21,839 bases of DNA, taken from NCBI GenBank assembly GCA_038317685.1, contig JBBQBQ010000027.1, positions 1-21,839 of the forward strand, in the 5' to 3' direction. The notes beneath the pieces were generated by a model that did no database searches, was not told the origin of the DNA, and saw only the letters and a list, made by a program, of their open reading frames with translations. This DNA is from JBBQBQ01 sp038317685. Its GTDB lineage: Bacteria > Desulfobacterota > Desulfuromonadia > Desulfuromonadales > DDH964. Both the position numbers and the translations under genes were made by a program. This document shows positions 1 through 9,492 of this stretch, in pieces; within the stretch, counting starts at the first letter, position 1; each line of letters opens with the position of its first letter.

Positions 1-87
1 GTAGCCGCCGAAGAAATTACAGCCGGCATAGAGGGCGCCCTGGGCGCACGCCTCGTTCCCCTGCAACAGAGCAACTTTCTTAGCCAC
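1..87 (-). CDS. korA: 2-oxoacid:ferredoxin oxidoreductase alpha subunit (KorA-like), 5' end only
   Basis: Only the first 29 codons lie in the window; the gene continues past position 1. Translation from a GTG at 87-85 begins VAKKVALLQGNEACAQGAL and goes on to AGCNFFGGY, the characteristic start of the alpha subunit of 2-oxoglutarate (2-oxoacid):ferredoxin oxidoreductases. This subunit carries the pyrimidine-binding domain of the thiamine diphosphate enzyme that oxidatively decarboxylates a 2-oxoacid to an acyl-CoA and reduces ferredoxin. A strong Shine-Dalgarno (GAGGAGGT, about 96-103) sits 8-9 bases upstream and supports the GTG start. It follows the ferredoxin-type subunit with 24 bases between the two genes, so they are almost certainly co-transcribed. 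The exact substrate (2-oxoglutarate rather than another 2-oxoacid) is inferred from the icd-mdh context. Confidence 0.85.
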   Translation of the reverse strand, partial: MAKKVALLQGNEACAQGALYAGCNFFGGY

Positions 88-111
88 GTTAACCGACCTC
101 CTCTGGATGAA

Positions 112-303
112 TTATTCGGTGTGAACCTTGATGGCAAAGTCAGGGCACCGGAGTTCGCACTGCATGCACTTGATGCAGGCCTCGGGCCTTGCAACCTTGA
201 CGATGAACCCGTCCATCTCAAGGACGTTGGTGGGGCAGAACTCGACACAAATGCTGCACCCCTTGCAGTACCTTTCGATGACTTCCAATCTTGGACTGCT
301 CAT
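112..303 (-). CDS. korD: 2x[4Fe-4S] ferredoxin-type subunit of 2-oxoglutarate:ferredoxin oxidoreductase
   Basis: A 63-residue protein with two complete CxxCxxCxxxCP motifs: C13, C16, C19, C23 and C43, C46, C49, C53. This is the standard bacterial 2[4Fe-4S] ferredoxin layout. Placed directly before korA it is best read as the delta subunit, which passes electrons from the thiamine-diphosphate site to soluble ferredoxin in the cytoplasm. The ATG at 303 is chosen because an AAGGAG sequence lies about 10 bases upstream; an ATG at 310 is out of frame. The length fits the family and no residue is missing. A free-standing ferredoxin cannot be excluded from sequence alone, but the 24-base gap to korA makes a subunit role likely. 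Confidence 0.85.
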   Translation of the reverse strand: MSSPRLEVIERYCKGCSICVEFCPTNVLEMDGFIVKVARPEACIKCMQCELRCPDFAIKVHTE

Positions 304-524
304 TCCCCATGTTCTCCTTTTTTACAGTGGTGACCGTTAGGCAACGGCGTGGACAAACATCGCGCATACTATCTTAAAAAATAACTGTTTTCCAGTAAAT
401 TATCGATGTGCGGTGCGGACTTGACCGTCGTTGCAGCCGGGCTGTCCAAGGCTTCTTGTTGGATGGTGACGGTGCAGCGAACCGAAGCCGGCGGTAGCGG
501 AATCCTTCGGGGGAAGACAGCAAA
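304..524 (-). promoter_or_regulatory. Non-coding region upstream of korD, probable promoter region
   Basis: 221 bases between the hairpin after mdh and korD, with no credible gene. The part from about 355 to 410 is AT-rich compared with its surroundings. On the minus strand a weak sigma70-like pair can be read in the 370-405 area (TGGAAA, 17 bases, TAGTAT), but neither box is close to consensus. A short hairpin CCGTT-GCCT-AACGG lies at about 336-349, between that pair and the korD ribosome-binding site. The region suggests the kor genes have their own promoter in addition to any read-through from icd-mdh. Confidence 0.35.
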
Positions 525-550
525 GAAGGGCAATGTTGCCATTGCCCTTC
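525..550 (-). terminator. Perfect 11-bp hairpin downstream of mdh
   Basis: GAAGGGCAATG (525-535), loop TTGC, CATTGCCCTTC (540-550): a perfect 11-bp stem with a tetraloop starting 25 bases after the mdh stop. On the minus strand it is followed by TTTGCTGTCTT, a poor U-tract, so it may be a weak or partial terminator or an mRNA-stabilising 3' structure rather than a full stop before korD. Confidence 0.55.
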
Positions 551-574
551 CCGCGGTCTATCCGTAGGAACTCC

Positions 575-1528
575 TTATTTCATGCTGTCGACCAGACCCT
601 TGACGGCGGCGACCGACTTGTCCATCATCGCCTGCTCTTCAGCGTCGAGCTTGAACTGCAGGATCTTTTCCACGCCGCCGGCGCCGAGGACGGTCGGCAC
701 GCCGACGAAGTAGCCTTTGACGCCGAACTCGCCGTTCAGGTAGACGCAGGTCGGGAGAACCCGCTTGGAGTCCCTGAGGATCGATTCGGCCATGGCGATC
801 GCCGAGGAGGCCGGGCTGTAGAAAGCGCTGCCGGTCTTGAGCAGGGCGACGACTTCGCCGCCAGCCCCGCGGGTGCGCTTGACCATGGCTTCCATCACTT
901 CCTTGGCCTTGGCGGCGCTACCGTACTTCTGCTCCAGAAGTTCCATGACCGGAATCCCCTGGACGCTGGCATAGCGGACCAGCGGCACCATGTCATCGCC
1001 GTGCCCGCCGAGGGTCATGGCGACCACGTCCTTGACCGAGACGCCGAGTTCCCAGGCGATGAACGCCTTGAAACGGGCCGAGTCGAGGACGCCGGCCTGA
1101 CCGATGACGCGATTGTAGGGGAAACCCGTGATCTTCTGGCACAGGGTCACCATTGCATCGAGGGGGTTGGAGATGATGATGACAAAGGAGTTGGGGGCAT
1201 ACTTTTTAATGCCCTCGGAGACCGAGGACATGATCTTGGAGTTGACCTCGATCAGGTCGTCGCGGCTCATGCCCGGTTTGCGCGGCAGGCCGGCAGTGAC
1301 GATGACGACGTTGGAGCCGGCGATGTCGGCGTAGTCGTTGGTCCCCTTCAGGTTGATATCAAAACCGTCGACCGGAGCCGCTTCGGCGATGTCGAGGCAC
1401 TTGCCCTGGGGCAGGCCTTCGACGATGTCGAACAGCACCACGTCACCCAGTTCGCGCAGGGCGCAGAGTTGAGCCAGAACGCCACCAATCTGACCACCAC
1501 CGATAAGAGCGATTTTCGGTCTTGCCAT
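575..1528 (-). CDS. mdh: Malate dehydrogenase, NAD-dependent, LDH-like type
   Basis: 317 residues, the normal length for the LDH-like malate dehydrogenases that interconvert malate and oxaloacetate in the cytoplasm. Visible landmarks are the Rossmann loop GGGQIGG (10-16), D34 at the end of the second strand (favours NAD over NADP), and the mobile loop LPRKPGMSRDD. In that loop R83 is the residue that selects the dicarboxylate substrate and R89 is the first catalytic arginine. N121 (SNPLD), D149 and R152 (VLDSARF) and the catalytic H176 (LGGHGDD) complete the site. The ATG at 1528 is preceded by AAGGAG about 10 bases upstream. It follows icd after 75 bases that contain a strong hairpin and is probably transcribed with icd. 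All expected residues are present and nothing suggests decay. Confidence 0.96.
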   Translation of the reverse strand: MARPKIALIGGGQIGGVLAQLCALRELGDVVLFDIVEGLPQGKCLDIAEAAPVDGFDINLKGTNDYADIAGSNVVIVTAGLPRKPGMSRDDLIEVNSKIMSSVSEGIKKYAPNSFVIIISNPLDAMVTLCQKITGFPYNRVIGQAGVLDSARFKAFIAWELGVSVKDVVAMTLGGHGDDMVPLVRYASVQGIPVMELLEQKYGSAAKAKEVMEAMVKRTRGAGGEVVALLKTGSAFYSPASSAIAMAESILRDSKRVLPTCVYLNGEFGVKGYFVGVPTVLGAGGVEKILQFKLDAEEQAMMDKSVAAVKGLVDSMK

Positions 1529-1562
1529 GATTTTCTCTCCTTATGTTGGAAAATGGAATTTC

Positions 1563-1593
1563 AGCAGCGGGGTAAGAAAGTTACCCCGCTGCT
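1563..1593 (-). terminator. Perfect 13-bp hairpin between icd and mdh
   Basis: AGCAGCGGGGTAA (1563-1575), loop GAAAG, TTACCCCGCTGCT (1581-1593): a perfect 13-bp stem only 10 bases after the icd stop. On the minus strand it is followed by GAAATTCCATTTTCC, which has no continuous U-run. It may therefore act as an intercistronic stabilising or partial-termination element rather than a complete terminator. No promoter for mdh could be seen in the remaining bases. Confidence 0.5.
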
Positions 1594-1603
1594 ACCAGGT
1601 TGT

Positions 1604-3835
1604 TCACATCCCGTCGATGATCGCGTTTAAGGTTGCGCTCGGGCGCATGGCTGCTTTGGTCTTTGCCACATCCGGTTTGTAATATCCGCCGATATTGACC
1701 GGTTTGCCCTGCGCCCCAAGCAGTTCGGCATTGATCTTGGCTTCATTGGCTTCGAGGGCCGCGGCCACCTTGGTAAAGCGGGCCTTCAGGTCGGCGTTTT
1801 TGTCCTGAGCGGCCAAGGCCTGTGCCCAGTACATCGCCAGGAAGAAACTGCTCCCCCGGTTGTCGATCTCATTCACCTTGCGGGACGGCGCCTTGGCATT
1901 CTCCAGATATTTAGTAATCCCCTGGTCGAGGGTGTCGGCAAACAGCTGGACGGTTGCGTCGTTATTCCGGTTGGCGATGTGCTCCAGGGAGGGGACCAGG
2001 GCGCAGTATTCACCCAGGGAATCCCAGCGCAGGTGTCCTTCCTTGAGGAACTGCTCCACATGCTTGGGCGCGGAGCCCCCGGCGCCGGTCTCGAACAGCC
2101 CGCCGCCGGCCAGCAGCGGGACGATGGAGAGCATCCGGGCGCTGGTTCCCAGTTCGACAATCGGGAAGAGGTCGGTCAGGTAGTCGCGCAGGGCATTGCC
2201 GGTGACGGTAATGGTGTCCTGCCCTTTGCGGGCCCTTTCACAGGCGAACTTCATGGCATCGTCCGGCCGCATGATGCGGATGTCGAGGCCTTTGGTGTCG
2301 TGGTCTTTGAGGTAGGTGTTGACCTTGGCGATGATCTGCGCATCGTGGCCACGCCGGTCGTCGAGCCAGAAAATGGCCGGGACGCCGGACGCCTTGGCGC
2401 GGGTGACCGCCAGCTTGACCCAGTCGCGAATCGGGGCATCCTTGGTCTGGCAGGAGCGGAACACGTCGCCTTTCTCTACCGTTTGCTCCAGAAGGACCGC
2501 ACCGGACGCATCGACCACGCGGATCTTGCCGTTGCCGGGGGCGAAGAAGGTCTTGTCATGCGACCCGTATTCTTCGGCTTTCTGCGCCATCAGGCCGACG
2601 TTGGAGACGTGGCCCATGGTGGCCGGGTTGAACTGGCCATGCTTCTGGCAATCTTCGATGATGGTCTGATAGATGGTGGCGTAGCAGCGGTCGGGAACCA
2701 TGGCGATGGTATCCTGCAGCTCGTCCTTAAGGTTCCACATCTGGCCGCCGTCCCGGACCACGACCGGCATCGAAGCATCGATGATGACGTCGTTGGGGAC
2801 ATGCAGGTTGGTGATCCCTTTGCGGGAGTCGACCATCGCCAGCGCCGGGCGGGTTTTGTAGACATCCATGATGGCCGCTTCAATTTCGGCCCGTTTGGCT
2901 TCGGGGAGACGCTTGATCTTGACATAGACATCGCCGAGACCGTTGCTGATATTGACGCCCAGTTCCTTGAAGACGTCGCCGTACTTGTCAAAAACGTCCT
3001 TATAGAACACCGTGACGCACTGACCGAAGATGTAGGGGTCGGAGATCTTCATCATGGTCGCTTTGAGGTGCAGGGAGAGCAGAATGCCATCCTTTTTGGC
3101 CGCCTCGATCTGCTCCGCGTAAAACTTGCGCAGCGCTGCCATGTTCATGGACGATGAATCGAGGACCTCGCCCGCCTGCAGGGCCAGTTTCTCCTTGAGA
3201 ACGGAGCCGCTGCCGTCGGCGCCGACGAACTCGTATTTCACCGTCGTGGCGTTCTTGACGGTGGTGGAGGTTTCGCTGCCGTAGAAATCGTTGGCGGTCA
3301 TGTGGGCCACGCGGGTCTTGGACCCGGCCGGCCACGGCTTCATCATCCGGTGGGGATTTTTCTGGGCGAACTTCTTGACCGAAGCCGCCGCCCGGCGGTC
3401 GGAGTTGCCTTCGCGCAGGACCGGGTTGACGGCGCTGCCGAGACACTTGGCGAAGCGGGCCTGGAGGGCCTTCTCGGCGTCGGTTTTCGGCTCTTCCGGG
3501 AAATCGGGAATTTTGAATCCCTTCTCCTGCAGCTCCTTGATGGCCTCCTGCAACTGGGGGATGGAGGCGCTGACGTTCGGCAGTTTGATGATATTGGCCG
3601 TGGGGTCCTGGGTGAGTTCACCCAGTTGGGCCAGATAGTCGGGGATTTTTTGGGCCTCGGTCAAGTTCTCGGGAAAGTTGGCGATGATTCTGCCCGAAAG
3701 GGAGATGTCGCGCATCTCGACGTTGACGCCGGACCCCTTGAGAAACTTCTGTACGATCGGGAGGAGGGCATAGGTTGCCAGGGCGGGTGCTTCGTCAATC
3801 TCCGACCAGATAATCGTTGCGTTCTTCGTTGTCAT
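1604..3835 (-). CDS. icd: Isocitrate dehydrogenase, monomeric NADP-dependent type
   Basis: 743 residues, the length of the monomeric IDH family (about 740) and unrelated in layout to the roughly 420-residue dimeric enzyme. It oxidatively decarboxylates isocitrate to 2-oxoglutarate with NADP. Residues matching those known from the Azotobacter vinelandii enzyme are all present at a small constant offset: substrate contacts S134, N137, R141 and R147, K258, metal-binding D353, D551 and D555, Y423, and the NADP-2'-phosphate contacts H592, R603 and R652. That last set predicts NADP rather than NAD specificity. The ATG at 3835 is preceded by AAGGAG. The gene heads the icd-mdh-kor block, which feeds NADPH and 2-oxoglutarate into the ferredoxin-linked step. 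Expression is probably controlled at the operator-overlapped promoter near 4120-4153. Confidence 0.97.
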   Translation of the reverse strand: MTTKNATIIWSEIDEAPALATYALLPIVQKFLKGSGVNVEMRDISLSGRIIANFPENLTEAQKIPDYLAQLGELTQDPTANIIKLPNVSASIPQLQEAIKELQEKGFKIPDFPEEPKTDAEKALQARFAKCLGSAVNPVLREGNSDRRAAASVKKFAQKNPHRMMKPWPAGSKTRVAHMTANDFYGSETSTTVKNATTVKYEFVGADGSGSVLKEKLALQAGEVLDSSSMNMAALRKFYAEQIEAAKKDGILLSLHLKATMMKISDPYIFGQCVTVFYKDVFDKYGDVFKELGVNISNGLGDVYVKIKRLPEAKRAEIEAAIMDVYKTRPALAMVDSRKGITNLHVPNDVIIDASMPVVVRDGGQMWNLKDELQDTIAMVPDRCYATIYQTIIEDCQKHGQFNPATMGHVSNVGLMAQKAEEYGSHDKTFFAPGNGKIRVVDASGAVLLEQTVEKGDVFRSCQTKDAPIRDWVKLAVTRAKASGVPAIFWLDDRRGHDAQIIAKVNTYLKDHDTKGLDIRIMRPDDAMKFACERARKGQDTITVTGNALRDYLTDLFPIVELGTSARMLSIVPLLAGGGLFETGAGGSAPKHVEQFLKEGHLRWDSLGEYCALVPSLEHIANRNNDATVQLFADTLDQGITKYLENAKAPSRKVNEIDNRGSSFFLAMYWAQALAAQDKNADLKARFTKVAAALEANEAKINAELLGAQGKPVNIGGYYKPDVAKTKAAMRPSATLNAIIDGM

Positions 3836-4119
3836 GTTCTCTCCTTAAATTGTTACCTCAATATCACCATGGGCTTCAGAAAAGGCAAATATCGCCTTTA
3901 TTAACCGATCTAGTTGAGGATGAACAAACACCAACCTTTTGCTCTGTAACCAATATGATCTAGTAGGGGAGGATGGGTTTCAAGCTCTTCGAACGGTGTT
4001 TGTATCAAGCTGGAAGATCTTCTCTGCCGCGCTACTAAAGAGAGTTGAAAGCACTAAGCCGACTTGAAAAAAATTGTCCGCCGATGAGTCTGTAAAATAG
4101 CTGAATGGACCATGAACAC
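3836..4119 (-). promoter_or_regulatory. Long icd leader with inverted and direct repeats
   Basis: 284 bases between the predicted icd transcription start and its ATG, much more AT-rich than the genes around it and without an ORF. It holds 9-base inverted arms (ACAAACACC at 3924-3932 and GGTGTTTGT at 3995-4003). It also holds an imperfect direct repeat beginning GATCTAGT at 3907 and again at 3957, exactly 50 bases apart, each followed by GAGGATG after 0-4 bases. A short hairpin AAAGGC-N7-GCCTTT lies at 3881-3899, about 45 bases before the start codon. I do not recognise a known riboswitch. The arrangement could be a structured leader or a set of protein sites. Confidence 0.35.
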
Positions 4120-4134
4120 TGTATACAGTATACA
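4120..4134. promoter_or_regulatory. Perfect palindromic operator-like site in the icd promoter
   Basis: TGTATAC-A-GTATACA, a perfect 7-1-7 inverted repeat. The form resembles operators of FadR-type GntR regulators (TNGTNNNACNA), though the regulator is not identifiable here. It covers the predicted -10 box of icd, so bound protein would be expected to repress. Confidence 0.55.
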
Positions 4135-4153
4135 AACCGGCAAGGGCTGTCAA
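4127..4153 (-). promoter_or_regulatory. Sigma70-type promoter of icd
   Basis: On the minus strand a perfect -35 TTGACA (4153-4148) is followed after 15 bases by TATACT (4132-4127), 5 of 6 matches to the -10 consensus. The spacer is short; with a 17-base spacer the -10 would be TACTGT. Either reading places the -10 inside the palindrome at 4120-4134. Confidence 0.55.
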
Positions 4154-4210
4154 GAAAAAATATGGAGCCCGGCACCCCCTTCAAGGGCGCAAAATAACAC
4201 TTTTTGATGG

Positions 4211-4918
4211 TTACTGGGAAGGGGGCGGGAGGCTGGGCTGGCGTTGCCGCACCGGAAAGATGTCCGAGGTCTGGGCCTTCTGGCGGGCCTCTTCGACTTC
4301 ACTGGCGGGGACCTCCCGGGGGATGCGCAGAAGTTGCCCCGGATAGACATGGCGGGGGTCCTTGATCTGATCCCGGTTGGCCTTGTAGAGGAGCGGCCAG
4401 AGCAAGGAATCCCCGTAGACGCTTTGCTCGGCGGCGATCGTCCAAAGGGTTTCGCCGTTACTTACGGCATGGCTTTTCGCGAGGACTGGAAGGGCTGGCG
4501 GTTTGGGAAGAGACGCTGTTTTCGGTTTTTCGATCTGATCCGTGACGGGTGGCTGGGGAGGGGATGAGGATGAGGATGAGGAGAGTGCCGGCCGGGAACG
4601 TTCCTCCTCGGCCCGTTGCTGATCTTCCTTGGCCAATCGGGCCAGGACCTGAGCCCGATGGGCCCAGCGAGCGGCAAAGGGGAGCAAGTCGCGGGCCGCC
4701 TCGTCATGACCCTCGGCGAACTGCTTCTCGGCGTCCCGGAGGGCCTGGTCGGCGATCCGGAAATCCTCCCCGGCCGATTGGGCAGCGCCGGCTGCATAGG
4801 CCCGAGCCAAAGCCTCGCGGGCCACAGCCAACTCCGGCGGAGGCGGCTGCGGCTGCGGAACGGCGCAACTCGCCAAAAGGAGTGTTAACCAGAGCAGAAT
4901 CCCCAGAGGTTTGTGCAT
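4211..4918 (-). CDS. Lipoprotein with DUF4398-like N-terminal region and LysM domain
   Basis: 235 residues from the ATG at 4918. A longer reading from TTG at 4930 would begin inside the aspS terminator and is not preferred. Residues 1-18 form a lipoprotein signal with lipobox LASC (acylated C18); A19 after the cysteine is not Asp, so outer-membrane sorting is expected. Residues 28-100 are an Ala/Glu-rich helical region resembling DUF4398, followed by a low-complexity Ser/Pro linker near 115-145. A LysM domain spans about 150-203 (GETLWTIA, then YPGQLLRIP), which binds peptidoglycan glycan. It is probably a periplasmic, outer-membrane-anchored cell-wall protein. No clear ribosome-binding site is visible and the gene sits just behind a terminator, so its promoter may lie inside the end of aspS. 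The biological role is not known. Confidence 0.8.
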   Translation of the reverse strand: MHKPLGILLWLTLLLASCAVPQPQPPPPELAVAREALARAYAAGAAQSAGEDFRIADQALRDAEKQFAEGHDEAARDLLPFAARWAHRAQVLARLAKEDQQRAEEERSRPALSSSSSSSPPQPPVTDQIEKPKTASLPKPPALPVLAKSHAVSNGETLWTIAAEQSVYGDSLLWPLLYKANRDQIKDPRHVYPGQLLRIPREVPASEVEEARQKAQTSDIFPVRQRQPSLPPPSQ

Positions 4919-4928
4919 TGGGGGCACC

Positions 4929-4955
4929 AAAACGCCCCGCGCAAGGCGCGGGGCG
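4929..4955 (-). terminator. Intrinsic terminator of aspS
   Basis: A 10-bp GC-rich stem (4933-4942 with 4946-4955, core GCCCCGCGC / GCGCGGGGC) with a 3-base loop, followed on the minus strand by TTTT (4932-4929). It starts 13 bases after the aspS stop. Confidence 0.75.
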
Positions 4956-4968
4956 GGGAAGACAGGAT

Positions 4969-6756
<1,788 letters not shown>

Positions 6757-6786
6757 GGTTGAAACCTCCGTAGGGGGATGACGAAA

Positions 6787-6812
6787 CTATTATTCGAAGC
6801 GTCGAATTATAG
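6787..6812. promoter_or_regulatory. Inverted repeat over the aspS -10 and start site
   Basis: CTATTATTCGA (6787-6797), AGCG, TCGAATTATAG (6802-6812): 11-base arms with one mismatch. It overlaps the -10 box and the expected transcription start, which fits an operator. It could also form a hairpin at the very 5' end of the RNA. Confidence 0.4.
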
Positions 6813-6835
6813 TGAGGAGCTGCGGGGTTGGTCAA
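6806..6835 (-). promoter_or_regulatory. Sigma70-type promoter of aspS
   Basis: Minus strand TTGACC (6835-6830), 18-base spacer, perfect TATAAT (6811-6806). The start should fall near 6799, giving a leader of about 43 bases to the GTG at 6756. Confidence 0.75.
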
Positions 6836-6867
6836 GGGGAAAACCCCGGCGGAGCCGCAAGCCGGAA

Positions 6868-6886
6868 GGGGACGTTGTTTAATTGT
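6868..6886 (+). repeat. Left terminal inverted repeat
   Basis: GGGGACGTTGTTTAATTGT, identical to the reverse complement of 7891-7909. Its bases 6879-6881 are the TAA stop of the transposase. Pairing is lost directly inside and outside the 19 bases, although the adjoining inner bases are loosely similar (GCAACCTTAGC versus ACAACCTTGC). Confidence 0.85.
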
Positions 6887-7856
6887 CAAGCAACCTTAGC
6901 AACTGCGGTAGCCGTTTCACGATCAAGGTTCCGCGACTGGCGGCGTGGCTGACCCCGGCCCGGCCTAGGTTCAGGTGGCGCGCCACCTCCGCGCCGTTGT
7001 GGCCGGTCTCGCGCACGGCAAGATAGCAGATGACGCCGCGAATTTCGGCAAGCCGGGCTGTCCGCGATCGCTTCCGGATCTGTGCCGGGTCGACACCGAA
7101 ATGGCGGCAGACCCTTTCGACGATCTCGCCAATACCGAGTCCGGAGAGCCCCCTCGATTCCAACCCGGGCCGGACCTGGAGAGACTGGATGAAGTCGCTC
7201 CCTCCGAGGATTCGCGGATCGTGTCCTCTCTCCGTCGCCACAGCATCGGGGTCGGTCTCCGGTTTCCGCGGCGCACCAACCAGTTCCGGACGTCTTCCGG
7301 CAGCAACGCCGTCGGCCACGAAACTCCGGTATAGACGCTGCGCTTCGGTCCTGTCCTTGGAAAACAGCAGCAGAACGTCATCCGTCCGCTGCCCTTCCAG
7401 GACAGATCGACCCAAAAGGACCGCGTGCCCGGACCAGGGAAAACCATCGAGCTGATCGAGTTCCGCGACCAGCCCCGCACGCAGCGGGTTCAGGTGGATG
7501 TAGCGGACGAGTTCCAGAAGATAGGAATCTTCCTCGCACACGAGGGACTTGTAGCGGTTTTGGAAAAGGTGGCCGCTGCGGTGGTGGCGCAGGTTGAAAC
7601 CGACGGCGTATCCCGTCAGCAGTCGGCGCATAAAGGGGGCAAGGCGCGTGTGGCGCGGGCACAGGAGAAGGTGAACGTGGTTGGTCATGAGCGACCAGGC
7701 CAGGCAGTCGGTGCCGGTTTCGCGCAGGAGCAGCGACATCCTTTCGAGGAATCTGCGGCGGTCGCGATCGTCAATGAAGATGTCGCAGCGGTTGACGCCG
7801 CGGACGATCACGTGTTGCAGGAGGCCGGGAATGTCGATGCGTGCGGAGCGGGGCAT
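6879..7856 (-). CDS. Y1 (RAYT/IS200-like) transposase with C-terminal DnaA-like DNA-binding region
   Basis: 325 residues. The first about 150 match REP-associated tyrosine transposases: HUH motif H60-V-H62 in MTNHVHLLL, FQNRYKSLVCEED (98-110), and a catalytic tyrosine Y119 in VRYIHLNPLRAG. Such enzymes cut and rejoin single-stranded DNA at hairpin ends. After a variable linker, residues about 240-315 (VERVCRHFGVDPAQIRKRSR, then a stretch ending in HNGAEVARHLNLGRAGVSHA) resemble the DnaA domain IV helix-turn-helix, giving a second DNA-binding module. The ATG at 7856 has no Shine-Dalgarno, and an in-frame TAA four codons upstream rules out earlier starts, so translation is probably weak, as is common for transposases. 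The catalytic residues are intact, so the protein may be active. Confidence 0.9.
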   Translation of the reverse strand: MPRSARIDIPGLLQHVIVRGVNRCDIFIDDRDRRRFLERMSLLLRETGTDCLAWSLMTNHVHLLLCPRHTRLAPFMRRLLTGYAVGFNLRHHRSGHLFQNRYKSLVCEEDSYLLELVRYIHLNPLRAGLVAELDQLDGFPWSGHAVLLGRSVLEGQRTDDVLLLFSKDRTEAQRLYRSFVADGVAAGRRPELVGAPRKPETDPDAVATERGHDPRILGGSDFIQSLQVRPGLESRGLSGLGIGEIVERVCRHFGVDPAQIRKRSRTARLAEIRGVICYLAVRETGHNGAEVARHLNLGRAGVSHAASRGTLIVKRLPQLLRLLDN

Positions 7857-7890
7857 GGAGGAAAATTAGCATGAGCAAGGTTGTTAGGCA

Positions 7891-7909
7891 ACAATTAAAC
7901 AACGTCCCC
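7891..7909 (-). repeat. Right terminal inverted repeat
   Basis: ACAATTAAACAACGTCCCC, the exact reverse complement of the left terminus, 34 bases upstream of the transposase start codon. Confidence 0.85.
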
Positions 7910-7955
7910 AGGGCCTTCTAAACAACGTCCCCAGGGCCTTCTCCCAGGGCCTTCT
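7896..7955. repeat. Tandem repeat of the element end, about 2.6 copies
   Basis: A 23-base unit (begins TAAACAACGTCCCC, ends AGGGCCTTC) is present at 7896-7918 and identically at 7919-7941. A third, shortened copy of its second half lies at 7943-7955. The first unit overlaps the right terminal repeat, so the array looks like a local duplication of the transposon end. Confidence 0.85.
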
Positions 7956-8010
7956 GCGGCGGAGTCAATGCAACTCTCACGGGCGGGGGGGCGCAATGCG
8001 TGCGGAGCGG

Positions 8011-9276
<1,266 letters not shown>

Positions 9277-9345
9277 GGTTTACACCTCTCGGATACGGTT
9301 GAAAGTTGTCGGCTGCGGCGACTCGGGCGGCGGTCGGCGGGGGAG

Positions 9346-9374
9346 ATTCTGCAGGGTTCGCAGCGGCTTGTCAA
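9346..9374 (-). promoter_or_regulatory. Sigma70-type promoter of hisS
   Basis: Minus strand perfect -35 TTGACA (9374-9369), 17-base spacer, -10 CAGAAT (9351-9346, 4 of 6). The start should fall near 9339, giving a leader of about 63 bases to the GTG at 9276. The rest of the 216-base gap before the GGDEF gene holds nothing else I can name. Confidence 0.65.
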
Positions 9375-9492
9375 GAAGCATGGCAGGCAGGGACCCCGGC
9401 GGCAGAGCGTCCCGACCGGCGGCCGGGCATCGATAGGGCCAAACAGGAGGAGGTGCTGCTGGGCTGGGTCGGGAGGGGACTAGGGCTGGCAC

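Larger units (their letters stand above)
6868..7955 (-). mobile_element. RAYT/IS200-like element with 19-bp perfect inverted termini
   Basis: GGGGACGTTGTTTAATTGT at 6868-6886 and its exact reverse complement at 7891-7909 bracket a single transposase gene. Beyond the right terminus a 23-base unit holding part of that end occurs twice in tandem (7896-7918 and 7919-7941). A 13-base partial copy (CCCAGGGCCTTCT) follows at 7943-7955. The transposase stop codon lies inside the left terminus. It sits in the gap between hisS and aspS and disrupts neither. Element limits are set from the repeats; a target-site duplication could not be identified. Confidence 0.7.

Noticed and set aside
1979..3157. 392-codon open frame on the plus strand opposite icd
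   Set aside because: Antisense shadow of a high-GC gene; the minus-strand frame has a full set of IDH residues, and this frame has no recognisable domain or ribosome-binding site.
7911..7955. CRISPR-like short repeats right of the transposase
   Set aside because: The units are directly abutting without spacers and derive from the transposon end, so this is a tandem duplication and not a CRISPR array.
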